Made by a program: the position numbers and the translations under genes. Shown here piece after piece: positions 26,979 to 34,782 of a DNA stretch of 64,000 nt. How positions within the stretch are numbered: the first letter of the stretch is position 1; each line of letters begins with the position of its first letter. Source of the stretch: Photobacterium jeanii (GTDB taxonomy: Bacteria > Pseudomonadota > Gammaproteobacteria > Enterobacterales > Vibrionaceae); the NCBI RefSeq assembly GCF_001650345.1, contig NZ_LVHF01000033.1, forward strand, positions 1 through 64,000, written 5' to 3'. The notes beneath the pieces were generated by a model. The model saw only the letters and a list, made by a program, of their open reading frames with translations, searched no databases and had not been told where the DNA came from.

Positions 26979-27665
26979 ATGGCTATTTTACAAAGTTGTA
27001 CTTACCAATTTGATCGCGTTCATGGCGTAACTAGAGTTAGGCTAATAAAGAAACTTTCTTGCGATATGACAGTTCCTCGTTATGACGAGCTTGTTGATGC
27101 TGCTGGAAATAGTCACCAGAGTTTTTATTGGCCGGGTTTAGCACCCGCTGCGAATGGCGAAGTTATACAACCTGTTTTGGGGATTTTAAATGGTGGTAAT
27201 TTCACCCAAATGAGAGCTTACACAGTAAAGTCTGAAGGTGGTTATACTAATACGGGTTGGGGTTATACCCAAGAACATGGTTACAACGTCATGCCTCAAG
27301 GTCATATTCACGTAGAACCAGGAACAGTATTACACGGGTACATCGAGTATATAGGTAAAGATCCAGAAGATGACACGGTTTACATTTATGAAGCCGGTTT
27401 TTCAAATCCAGGCTTTGAATCCACAATTGAAAGAATAAGAGTTCATCAACCTTATGCTAATGCACAGCTATGTGTAGAACCAAGGGGAGCTAAAACCCTT
27501 GCGCCAGTATTTGTGTTTGCAAACGTTCAGGTAGAGTATACCGACACTTATGTGCCATCAGGCTATTATCCAAATAACGATAATAGTAATGGTTGGAGAT
27601 CTGATAATGGCGAGATAACTATGGTCGGAAATACAGCGACTTTTCATCGTCATACAACAGTATAG
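26979..27665 (+). CDS. Unrecognised protein, possibly eqolisin-like (peptidase G1) beta-sandwich
   Basis: A 228-residue protein with a good ribosome site (AAGGAAAG). No signal peptide or membrane helix. It is rich in beta strands, aromatics and glycine (SFYWPGLAPA, GVTRVRLIKK, YTNTGWGYTQEHGYN). The spacing of a Gln segment (VIQPVLGILNGG), a PGTVLHGYIEY strand and a later Glu segment (LCVEPRGAK) recalls the fungal/bacterial eqolisin family of glutamic peptidases, but the resemblance is weak and the key residues are not secure. It stands alone between direct repeats and has its own terminator, consistent with a horizontally gained gene. Confidence 0.6.
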   Translation: MAILQSCTYQFDRVHGVTRVRLIKKLSCDMTVPRYDELVDAAGNSHQSFYWPGLAPAANGEVIQPVLGILNGGNFTQMRAYTVKSEGGYTNTGWGYTQEHGYNVMPQGHIHVEPGTVLHGYIEYIGKDPEDDTVYIYEAGFSNPGFESTIERIRVHQPYANAQLCVEPRGAKTLAPVFVFANVQVEYTDTYVPSGYYPNNDNSNGWRSDNGEITMVGNTATFHRHTTV

Positions 27666-27700
27666 GCTTGTTACAATTGTCTCATCCTAAATTTTAGTAA

Positions 27701-27728
27701 GCCAGTAACGCAAGTTGCTGGCTTTTTT
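27701..27728 (+). terminator. Terminator of the orphan gene
   Basis: GCCAGTAAC GCAA GTTGCTGGC followed by six T. Confidence 0.8.
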
Positions 27729-27731
27729 CAT

Positions 27732-27765
27732 GATTGTCATTTTAGGTTGCTGGTAACGGTAAGCA
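27732..27765 (+). repeat. Direct repeat, right copy flanking the orphan gene
   Basis: It starts GATTGTCATTTT and ends GGTAAGCA. Same orientation as 26818-26850, 914 bases downstream. Confidence 0.55.
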
Positions 27766-27820
27766 TCAACGCAATAAAAAATGCATAGACATTACAACAT
27801 ATCTCCCGCCATTCACCGCC

Positions 27821-27845
27821 GATGTATTAGCCCTGCTAATACATC
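27821..27845. promoter_or_regulatory. Perfect 10-bp inverted repeat
   Basis: GATGTATTAG CCCTG CTAATACATC lies 145 bases before the BamA-like gene. With no T-run it is more likely an operator or RNA hairpin than a terminator. Confidence 0.35.
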
Positions 27846-27990
27846 CTCATTTAGCGCAAAAGCCCCCTACATAGATAATCTCGCTTTGTATATTGCTGTG
27901 TTATTCAACAACCCAGCCAATCAGGGCATGTGATCCACGGATGAATGATCAACCCCTTCGTAAAACGATCATAACTCCGAGGCCAACACC

Positions 27991-29103
27991 ATGAACAAAG
28001 CAGCACTAGCGCTTACCTGCGCTATAGCAGCAGGTTTTAACCCTTCATCCGTTTTCGCTAATGACTGGATCGACCCTGTCGATGGGCAGTTAGATGCATC
28101 CAAATGGCTACTCGATAACGCCTACGGCTTTATGCCTTTTCCTATTATGTTGACCGACCCAGATATCGGTAATGGCGGCGGGGCTGCATTGTTGTTTTTT
28201 CATGAAACCGATGAGCAAAAGAAAGTGCGAACAGAAAACCCAGATAAAGTGGCTTCTATTGCGCCTAGCGTATCTGGATTAGTGGCGTTAGGTACGGACA
28301 ACGGCTCAAACATTTACGGCGGTTTTCATAATGGTGTCTGGAATGACGATACTATTCGCTACGAAGGCGGGGCGTACAAAGCCAATTTAAACGTTCAGTT
28401 TTATGGTTTTGGCGATGCGACCAAGATGAATGTTGACGGCATGTGGATCTACCAAAAAATAAATTTTCGTTTAGGTAAAAAATCAAACTGGTGGTTAGGC
28501 GCGGACTATAACTACACCAGTGGCGATATCACTTTCGATAATCAAAAAGATCTTAAGCTAACCGATAAAGACTCAACGTTAGGCGTTAAGCTGGCTTACG
28601 ACAGCCTAGATAACAAATTTAGCCCAGAGCAAGGCATTAAAGCGGGATTAACCTATACCCGTGCCGCCAAAGCACTCGGCGGTGACTTTGATTACGATAA
28701 ACTTGAGTTAGACGTACAATCGCATCACAAACTCAATGAACAATGGATTGCGTCTTGGCGTACGAAAGCGATCAACCTGTCTGACGGTGCTGCGTTTTAT
28801 AACAAACCCAGCATAGATCTACGTGGTATGGCTAACTTACGCCATCAAGGTAATCGCGTTTTCCAAGGTGAAGCTCAGCTCACCTATAAGATTGATCCAC
28901 GTTGGAGTGTACTTGGCTTTGCTGGTGCAGGTACTGCCTACGATAACGATACGCTTGGCAACAAAAATCCTAAATTTCACGGGGCTTACGGCGCAGGTTT
29001 CCGTCACCTCGTTGCTCGTCAACTGGGCCTAAAATGGGGTGTCGATGTTGCGCAAAGTAAAGATGAATCAACAGTAACTCTACAATTTGGTAGCGCGTGG
29101 TAA
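27991..29103 (+). CDS. BamA/TamA-family outer-membrane beta-barrel protein without POTRA domains
   Basis: A 370-residue exported protein. The signal peptide ends around SVFA before NDWIDP. It contains the surface-antigen (Omp85 C-terminal) pattern: FPIMLTDPDIGNGGGAALLFF at the start, GVKLAYDSLDNKFSPEQGIKAGL, and a closing strand with C-terminal aromatic residues (VTLQFGSAW). It is too short to hold POTRA repeats, so it is a barrel-only member. The function of such stand-alone barrels in vibrios is not established. Single gene. Confidence 0.85.
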   Translation: MNKAALALTCAIAAGFNPSSVFANDWIDPVDGQLDASKWLLDNAYGFMPFPIMLTDPDIGNGGGAALLFFHETDEQKKVRTENPDKVASIAPSVSGLVALGTDNGSNIYGGFHNGVWNDDTIRYEGGAYKANLNVQFYGFGDATKMNVDGMWIYQKINFRLGKKSNWWLGADYNYTSGDITFDNQKDLKLTDKDSTLGVKLAYDSLDNKFSPEQGIKAGLTYTRAAKALGGDFDYDKLELDVQSHHKLNEQWIASWRTKAINLSDGAAFYNKPSIDLRGMANLRHQGNRVFQGEAQLTYKIDPRWSVLGFAGAGTAYDNDTLGNKNPKFHGAYGAGFRHLVARQLGLKWGVDVAQSKDESTVTLQFGSAW

Positions 29104-29120
29104 TTCGCGCTCCCATACAA

Positions 29121-29146
29121 AGTAAAACGGCTGCCAATGGCAGCCG
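29121..29146 (-). terminator. Hairpin between the BamA-like gene and the small-gene cluster
   Basis: CGGCTGCC AAT GGCAGCCG. On the minus strand it is followed by TTTTAC, so it would end the minus-strand small-gene transcript and may also stop the plus-strand one. Confidence 0.6.
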
Positions 29147-29198
29147 CTTGAATAAACCGCCATATAGGCAAGTTATGTATTCATCTATTTATTCGTGC

Positions 29199-29342
29199 TC
29201 AAAACACATGCATTTTTACGATTGCGATAAAAGCGGCAATGGCAAATATTTGCATCGCATTTTGTAACCAGCTTAATTGCTTTTTAATGCTTTCTACATC
29301 TTCAAGCAAAATATTGATTTTTTCTTCTGTTTCACGGGGCAT
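29199..29342 (-). CDS. Small membrane protein with coiled-coil N terminus, XhlA-like layout
   Basis: A 47-residue frame. An N-terminal heptad-like acidic helix (EEKINILLEDVESIKKQL) is followed by a hydrophobic segment at about residues 31-43 (IFAIAAFIAIV). This recalls phage XhlA/haemolysin-accessory proteins in layout only. The ribosome site is poor (AATAAG). It is the third gene in a minus-strand row with the genes at 29500 and 29748. Confidence 0.5.
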   Translation of the reverse strand: MPRETEEKINILLEDVESIKKQLSWLQNAMQIFAIAAFIAIVKMHVF

Positions 29343-29499
29343 AAAATTACTTATTAGGGTGGTAAAGATAAGAGAGCACTCAACCTATTAACTAGCGTTG
29401 AGCGATTTTAGGCAGAGTACACTTGACGGTTTAGGTGCGTTCGCAAATTTTCTAACACTATTTAAAATAGATAAGGTTTATCGTAATGATCAGAACACG

Positions 29500-29655
29500 T
29501 CACACTAAGCTGATCCCTAAGCGTTTTTCGCCATCAATCACGTCATAAATTGTTTGCATTACGTATGACGTTAAGTTCTGTGCTGCCCATTCAAGTGTAA
29601 TAATTACACCTTTATAGTTAATTTTTGTATTGGCATCATAACCGTCATTAATCAT
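29500..29655 (-). CDS. Unrecognised 51-residue protein
   Basis: A short frame beginning MINDGYDANTKINYKG, behind a good ribosome site AAAGGT, eight bases ahead of the ATG. Codon use looks protein-like and the product is compact and slightly acidic, ending GEKRLGISLV. No family recognised. It lies between the 262-residue gene upstream and the small membrane gene downstream, all on the minus strand. Confidence 0.5.
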   Translation of the reverse strand: MINDGYDANTKINYKGVIITLEWAAQNLTSYVMQTIYDVIDGEKRLGISLV

Positions 29656-29747
29656 GAATTGACCTTTTGTATTTATTATTGGTTATTTCAAAAGTAATAG
29701 TGCTTTCAATGGCAATTACTCTAAGCAAAGCTTTTACTGCAAAATCA

Positions 29748-30536
29748 TCAGGCACTTTCAATAGCCATCATTGAAAGTACACCGTGAACAATAATTTGAA
29801 ATTGTTTTTTATTGCAGTGGAATTTTACTTGTAGGTTATCTGCTGTACATCCGTAATAATCTGCAATTTGCTTTAATGTCTTATTGCTGACTGACTTAAC
29901 ATATGCCGATGCCGTAGAGCTAACAATCAGTTCATTTTGATCAGCAATAGCGTCATCAATGGCTTTCTGATTATTGTCGGTCGTAATTATCTGCAGCCTT
30001 TCTGACGTATACTTTGAAAAGCTATTTTCTACTTTCTCTTCAACCTTATTCCTATCGTAATGACCGTAAAAGAAAGCCCACTTTTGATCTTTTAGTATAA
30101 TTATCGAGTGATATTGTTGTGACTTTATGTCGGTTTTGACCTCCTTAATATCGACTAAGTCTGTCAGGTAATAGCATTTCCCATCTTTGTTTATGCTGCC
30201 ATTAATGACGACACCTTCAACAAGGTCGCTCGATGTTTGATGCATTCCATTAGCTTTTTTTCCTTCAAGCTGATTAATAAAGAGTTCTTTCTCAACAACA
30301 TTTACCGCTAATTTCATGTTAGCTAACGCAACACACTTTCTGCCCGTTGTACTGATCGAGTAAATCGACTCTTCAATTGTGTCTAGCGTGGATTTAAAGC
30401 GGATATTTAGACCTTGGACTAGATCGGTACAATCACGGCGAAACTCTTCTCTTATCCTTTTCAACGTCATTTTACCGCGCTGAAGCTGCTCAATATTGAT
30501 TTTAGTTATATTAATAAACTGTGCAGGTGTATTCAT
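29748..30536 (-). CDS. Unrecognised 262-residue cytoplasmic protein
   Basis: The start MNTPAQFINITK follows AAGG by six bases; a further in-frame ATG 27 bases upstream lacks a site. No signal peptide or membrane segment. The N-terminal third is helical and basic (KMTLKRIREEFRRD, DLVQGLNIRFKSTL). The middle contains beta strands (QQYHSIIILKDQKWAFFYGHYD). The C-terminal end contains a possible short HTH-like unit (KTLKQIADYYGCTADNLQ). Composition is more AT-rich than neighbouring metabolic genes, suggesting transfer. Function unknown. Confidence 0.6.
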   Translation of the reverse strand: MNTPAQFINITKINIEQLQRGKMTLKRIREEFRRDCTDLVQGLNIRFKSTLDTIEESIYSISTTGRKCVALANMKLAVNVVEKELFINQLEGKKANGMHQTSSDLVEGVVINGSINKDGKCYYLTDLVDIKEVKTDIKSQQYHSIIILKDQKWAFFYGHYDRNKVEEKVENSFSKYTSERLQIITTDNNQKAIDDAIADQNELIVSSTASAYVKSVSNKTLKQIADYYGCTADNLQVKFHCNKKQFQIIVHGVLSMMAIESA

Positions 30537-31190
30537 AAAAACCTTATTTTTGAATGTTGCCAATCCTAATTTATGTGCTCATCATCACCCATTCAACAAA
30601 TACACACCAAAAAAGTGTTTCCAAAATTTAAGTGCTTTTCATATTTCTATTTAATTACGTTTTAAATATTCAGCTACTGCTTTGTCATTTCACTTGTATT
30701 ATTAACTGATTTTTAACCTGAATATAACCACTAAAAGCGCCTTACTCGCCGTTAACCTTAAAGGTATTAGCATCGCCATATTCAATAACAGAAAAAACAG
30801 GTACTTCTGAGAGTGAATATAAAAAAAGCAATAATAAAATTATTTACCTACTAACATATTCCCTTAACACGCCATCAGACAATTAGCATTGATAGATTGC
30901 TAAAAGGTAACAACAAACATAAAACCATAGGTTGTCAGATATTAAAAAGCGCCGATGCTGCGGCACCAGAGCTTTGTACTAACACTAGCGAAATAAGCCA
31001 ATGTTTCATCACTTTCGCTTGTTTAAATCAGGCTAAGGGATACCTAGTTGCTGATCGCAGCACCTCGACTCAGTCAACGTTTTCGCTAACTCATTGGAAT
31101 GGAAGATATACGAGTGATCACCGTCACGTTTTTATATTGATATAACTATAAAGGCACCGATTTATAGAGAAAACGAATCTAAAAAGTGGG
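30537..31190. other. AT-rich intergenic region upstream of the fluoride riboswitch
   Basis: About 650 bases. An 82-codon frame at 30897 has no ribosome site or protein-like character and is not accepted. Nothing else recognised; it contains the promoter of the minus-strand unknown gene. Confidence 0.45.
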
Positions 31191-31220
31191 TTGCGACGCA
31201 TAACGCATTAGCCGTAACAT
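31191..31220 (+). promoter_or_regulatory. Possible promoter of the riboswitch transcript
   Basis: TTGCGA and TAACAT hexamers, each 4/6 to the sigma-70 consensus, with 18-base spacing. They would place the RNA start at about 31226, exactly at the riboswitch. Confidence 0.4.
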
Positions 31221-31224
31221 GTTT

Positions 31225-31290
31225 GGCAAAGGTGATGGGGTTCCACCTACTTAACCGCCATGTGGCTGATGACTCCTACAGAAAAGAGAA
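31225..31290 (+). promoter_or_regulatory. Fluoride (crcB-type) riboswitch
   Basis: The core reads GGTGATGGGGTTCCACC (31231-31247), then TTAACCGCC ATGT GGCTGATG and GACTCCTAC (to 31279). This matches the fluoride-riboswitch pattern. The first hairpin closes GGTG/CACC. A second helix pairs GCC/GGC followed by the conserved GATGACTCCTAC. The pseudoknot pairs GGGGTT with GACTCC. It lies about 165 bases ahead of the NifU-like gene. Downstream, 31386-31399 is complementary to 31273-31285, a likely switch element. The aptamer class is assigned from motif recognition; the regulatory mode is inferred. Confidence 0.85.
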
Positions 31291-31443
31291 CAGGTGAAAC
31301 TGTTGGTCGAGCAGCGGATGTTGCTCATATCAATATGCACAAGATAAAGATCCTCGATGGGTTTTCGCACTGTCGCATTGATATATTTTCTGTAGGGAGA
31401 GCGCCAACCCTCACTTGTTTTCCTGCAACTAAAGGAAAACACC

Positions 31444-32136
31444 ATGCAATATTCCGCTGAAATCCAATCAATGTGCCCAATTCAACGTGGCGACTTACAC
31501 CCTTCTGCACCTATTCCAGTTGAAGGTCGCATGATCCGTCCGCAAGACGTGATCGCCATTTCAGGTTTAAGCCACGGTGTCGGCACATGTGCACCTCAAC
31601 AGGGCGCAGCCAAGCTCACCCTCAACGTAAAAAATGGCATTATCGAAGAAGCGCTCATTGAAACCATAGGTTGTTCTGGCATGACGCATTCAGCATCCAT
31701 GGCAGCCGAAATATTAACGGGCAAAACGCTACTCGAAGCGCTTAATACCGACTTAGTGTGTGATGCCATCAACGTCGCAATGCGCGAAATTTTCCTCCAA
31801 CTTGCTTACGGTCGAAGCCAATCGGCCTTTTCAGAAGGTGGCTTAGAGATCGGCGCTGCCCTTGAAGATTTAGGAAAAACCCAACGCAGCCAAGTAGGTA
31901 CAAGCTACGCCACCAGCGCCAAAGGGGTTCGCTACATGGAATTAGCAGAAGGTTATGTCACTAAACTCGCCCTCGACGACAATAACGAAGTGATTGGTTA
32001 TCAATATCTCAACCTCGGCAAAATGATGGCAAGCATTGAAAAAGGCATCGCAGCCGATGATGCAATGAAAGAGGCAACTGGCGTTTACGGGCGCTTTGCC
32101 GATGCTGTAACCACCATCAATCCACGCCAAGCATAA
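31444..32136 (+). CDS. NifU/IscU-like iron-sulfur scaffold-type protein
   Basis: A 230-residue cytoplasmic protein behind AAAGGAAA. The N-terminal two thirds resemble the IscU/NifU-N scaffold fold, with three cysteines at 49 (HGVGTCAP), 77 (ETIGCSGMTHSAS) and 106 (DLVCDAIN) in the order expected for cluster binding. The C-terminal portion is specific to the group that is always found beside GGGtGRT genes. It lacks the usual isc/suf neighbours, so a dedicated scaffold or carrier role is inferred. The 14-base gap to the next gene and the upstream fluoride riboswitch suggest co-expression during fluoride exposure. Confidence 0.85.
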   Translation: MQYSAEIQSMCPIQRGDLHPSAPIPVEGRMIRPQDVIAISGLSHGVGTCAPQQGAAKLTLNVKNGIIEEALIETIGCSGMTHSASMAAEILTGKTLLEALNTDLVCDAINVAMREIFLQLAYGRSQSAFSEGGLEIGAALEDLGKTQRSQVGTSYATSAKGVRYMELAEGYVTKLALDDNNEVIGYQYLNLGKMMASIEKGIAADDAMKEATGVYGRFADAVTTINPRQA

Positions 32137-32149
32137 CGAGGGCCACATC

Positions 32150-33124
32150 ATGAATACTCAAATCAACCGCTACCTACAAGAAATGAATATGGCCTCGTTG
32201 GAAGAAGCGAACCAGTACTGCCAGTCTTTTGGTATTGCGCCACACCAAGTCGTATTAGACACTCAACCTATCGCGTTTGATAATGCTTGCGATGCTTACA
32301 CCCTCGGCACAGCATTAGCGCTTTTTCGCCACAGCCAAACCGCTGAAGCGGCGGCCAATGCCATTGGTGAAGGACTTCAAGCTTTTTGTAAAGAAGGAAG
32401 TGTTGCAGCCCAACGTCATGTCGGTTTAGGTCATGGTGCCCTTGCCGCTCGCCTATTAAACGAAGACACCCAATGCTTTGCTTTCCTTGCAGGTCATGAA
32501 TCCTTTGCCGCAGCAGAAGGGGCGATCAAAATTGCCATGAATGCTAATCGCGCTCGCCAAACGCCACTCAAAGTTATCTTAAATGGTTTGGGTAAAGACG
32601 CCGCATACCTTATCTCACGCATTAACGGCTTTACTTATGTACGCACTGAATTCAATTACGATACAGGAGAGTTAGTCGAAGTGAGCCGCCGTCGTTTTTC
32701 CAACGAACTTCGCGGTGAGATCCTATGCTACGGTGCCGACGATGTCCGCGAAGGGGTCGCCATCATGCATCGCGAACAAGTCGATGTGAGCATTACAGGT
32801 AACTCAACTAACCCAACACGCTTCCAACACCCAGTCGCAGGGATCTACAAATCTGAACGTTACGCTCAGCAAAAACCGTATTTCTCTGTGGCTTCAGGCG
32901 GCGGTACAGGTCGTACGCTACACCCAGATAATGTTGGCGCAGGCCCTGCCTCTTACGGTCTCACTGACACCATGGGCCGAATGCACGCTGACGCTCAGTT
33001 TGCCGGTAGCTCATCAGTGCCTGCGCATGTCGCCATGATGGGTTTCATCGGCATGGGTAACAATCCGATGGTAGGGGCAACGGTGGCACTAGCAGTGGCT
33101 GTCGATCAACAATTGCACCACTAA
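32150..33124 (+). CDS. GGGtGRT family protein
   Basis: A 324-residue cytoplasmic protein of the GGGtGRT family (PF14057), named for the motif seen here at 250-256 in SVASGGGTGRTLHPD. Other conserved blocks are GLGHGALAARLL, FAFLAGHESFAAAEGAIKIA, SITGNSTNPTRFQHPVAGIYK and VPAHVAMMGFIGMGNNPMVGAT. No catalytic function is established that I can name. It normally follows a NifU-like gene, as here, so it may use or receive an Fe-S cluster. Cysteines at 23, 47, 80, 109 and 193 are candidates to test. Confidence 0.9.
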   Translation: MNTQINRYLQEMNMASLEEANQYCQSFGIAPHQVVLDTQPIAFDNACDAYTLGTALALFRHSQTAEAAANAIGEGLQAFCKEGSVAAQRHVGLGHGALAARLLNEDTQCFAFLAGHESFAAAEGAIKIAMNANRARQTPLKVILNGLGKDAAYLISRINGFTYVRTEFNYDTGELVEVSRRRFSNELRGEILCYGADDVREGVAIMHREQVDVSITGNSTNPTRFQHPVAGIYKSERYAQQKPYFSVASGGGTGRTLHPDNVGAGPASYGLTDTMGRMHADAQFAGSSSVPAHVAMMGFIGMGNNPMVGATVALAVAVDQQLHH

Positions 33125-33186
33125 TCGGCTCTCTTAAGCGAGATAATACCCCCGTTAATCTCGCCGTTAATGACATCCCTTCCGCT

Positions 33187-33214
33187 AAGCCCAGCATGAC
33201 GCTGGGCTTTACTT
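33187..33214 (+). terminator. Terminator of the NifU-like/GGGtGRT operon
   Basis: AAGCCCAGC ATGAC GCTGGGCTT followed by TACTTAT; strong stem, modest T-run. Confidence 0.7.
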
Positions 33215-33543
33215 ATCTATCCCCTACTAAAATGACGAGCCCGTCCGTATCCACAAAGATCCCAAATATCACTCAAAAAGATCAAAAGTGCTTTTAAATC
33301 ATGATGTAAGAAAGAGTAATTATGCTTTCAAATCTGGCTATCTGACCGATCGTGAATAAGAACTAAATAACCAATATTGGAATCACCACCCTCACTAGGC
33401 TGTTTTGTGAGGAGCTGGTCACACTTTGCGCACCTGTATTATTTTTATTCATTTATATATCAATAGGTATGAATAACGCACATTAAACATCTCAAGTTAT
33501 GTGTGGATATATTGACATTTTGTCACACAAATCGAGATGTATT
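33215..33543 (+). other. Intergenic region upstream of pepT
   Basis: About 330 bases with no gene, holding the pepT-dcuC promoter. In E. coli pepT and dcuC respond to anaerobiosis via FNR. No clean TTGATN4ATCAA box was found here, and a GTGA-N8-TCAC element near 33407 has the wrong spacing for CRP. Confidence 0.4.
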
Positions 33544-34782
33544 ATGGATATTAAAGATCGCTTTCTTGGCTACACAAAAATCAACACCACCACCAATCAA
33601 AAAGCGGGTGCAGCAGGGATCATGCCTTCATCTCCAGGTCAAATGGAATTAGGTAAGCTGATCGTTAGCGAGCTCAAAGCGATGGCGGGTTTAACCGATA
33701 TCGAGCACCGCGATAACGGTATAGTGACAGCAACCCTTCCAGCAAATTGCACTGCAAACTTACCAACCGTGGCCTTCTTTGGACACCTTGATACTTCCAG
33801 TGAACATACTGGTGATACCCATGCATCTTTGATCCATTACCAAGGTGGTGATATTGAGCTCGGCCATGGCGCCACTATTACTGTGGAAGACAACCCAGAG
33901 CTCAACGACTATCGCGATCAAGACATCTTCGTCACCGATGGCACCAGCTTGCTAGGTGCCGATGACAAAGCAGCAATCGCTGCGATAATGCACGCCCTAC
34001 AAACCCTCACTACAGATCCTTCCATCAAGCACGGTGAAGTAAAAGTTGCGTTCGTACCCGATGAAGAACAAGGGCTGCTCGGAGCCAGCGCATTCAATAC
34101 CCCTGACTTTGCCGACTTTGGTTATACCCTCGATTGCTGCGGGATTGGCGAGTTTGTTAAAGAAAACTGGAATGCTGGCGGTGCGGTCATTACCTTCCAC
34201 GGGCAGAGTGCTCACCCAATGAATTCAAAAGGCAACTTAAAGAACTCACTGTTAATGGCACATGATTTCATCAGCCTCTTCCCACGCCTTGAGACCCCAG
34301 AAAACACCGAAGGGCGCGAAGGTTACTATTGGATGAAAAAGCTCGAAGGCAACTCAGCGCAAACCGTGCTCAACATTGATATCCGAGACTTCACCAAAGA
34401 GGGCTATGAGCACCGTAAAGTCTTTGTTGAAAAAGCATGTCAGTCCTTCCTTAACCTTTACGGTGAAAAGTGCCTTAGCTACAAAATCGCGGACAGATAC
34501 GAAAATGTCTCCAATTACCTCGATAACGACATTGGTCAACAAGCTCTACAACTTGCTCAAAATGCCTACGAAAGTAACGGCATTGATATGAAAGTGATCC
34601 CAATGCGTGGTGGCTACGACGGCGCTGTTTTCTCCGCCAATGGTATTCCTTGTCCGAACATTTTCACGGGCGCTCATAACTTCCACTCCATCAACGAATA
34701 TCTTCCTCTGCCCTCTTTGATTGCAGCTTCTAACGTGGTGCAAACCATCATCACCAAGATCGCCGAAGGGAATAACCAATGA
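33544..34782 (+). CDS. pepT: Peptidase T (aminotripeptidase)
   Basis: A 412-residue cytoplasmic M20B metallopeptidase that removes the N-terminal residue of tripeptides. The start MDIKDRFLGY gives the usual family length; the frame continues 45 bases upstream. Di-zinc motifs are present: FFGHLDTSSE, GTSLLGADDKAAIAAIM (bridging Asp), VAFVPDEEQGLLGA (catalytic Glu pair) and GAHNFHSINEYLP at the end. The stop overlaps dcuC by four bases (ATGA). Confidence 0.95.
   Translation: MDIKDRFLGYTKINTTTNQKAGAAGIMPSSPGQMELGKLIVSELKAMAGLTDIEHRDNGIVTATLPANCTANLPTVAFFGHLDTSSEHTGDTHASLIHYQGGDIELGHGATITVEDNPELNDYRDQDIFVTDGTSLLGADDKAAIAAIMHALQTLTTDPSIKHGEVKVAFVPDEEQGLLGASAFNTPDFADFGYTLDCCGIGEFVKENWNAGGAVITFHGQSAHPMNSKGNLKNSLLMAHDFISLFPRLETPENTEGREGYYWMKKLEGNSAQTVLNIDIRDFTKEGYEHRKVFVEKACQSFLNLYGEKCLSYKIADRYENVSNYLDNDIGQQALQLAQNAYESNGIDMKVIPMRGGYDGAVFSANGIPCPNIFTGAHNFHSINEYLPLPSLIAASNVVQTIITKIAEGNNQ

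Larger units (their letters stand above)
27666..27990 (+). other. Intergenic region before the BamA-like gene
   Basis: 325 bases with no gene. It holds the terminator above, the right direct-repeat copy and a perfect inverted repeat at 27821-27845. It carries the promoter of the BamA/TamA-like gene, and GAGG lies just before its ATG. Confidence 0.5.

Noticed and set aside
26818-27765. Integron cassette interpretation of the direct repeats
   Set aside because: The repeats do not resemble Vibrio VCR/attC sites, which are longer and highly palindromic; no integrase gene is present.
30897-31145. 82-residue frame upstream of the fluoride riboswitch
   Set aside because: No ribosome site and no recognisable domain; frame is probably chance.
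33405-33427. GTGA-N8-TCAC element upstream of pepT
   Set aside because: The CRP spacing is six, not eight, so it does not qualify.
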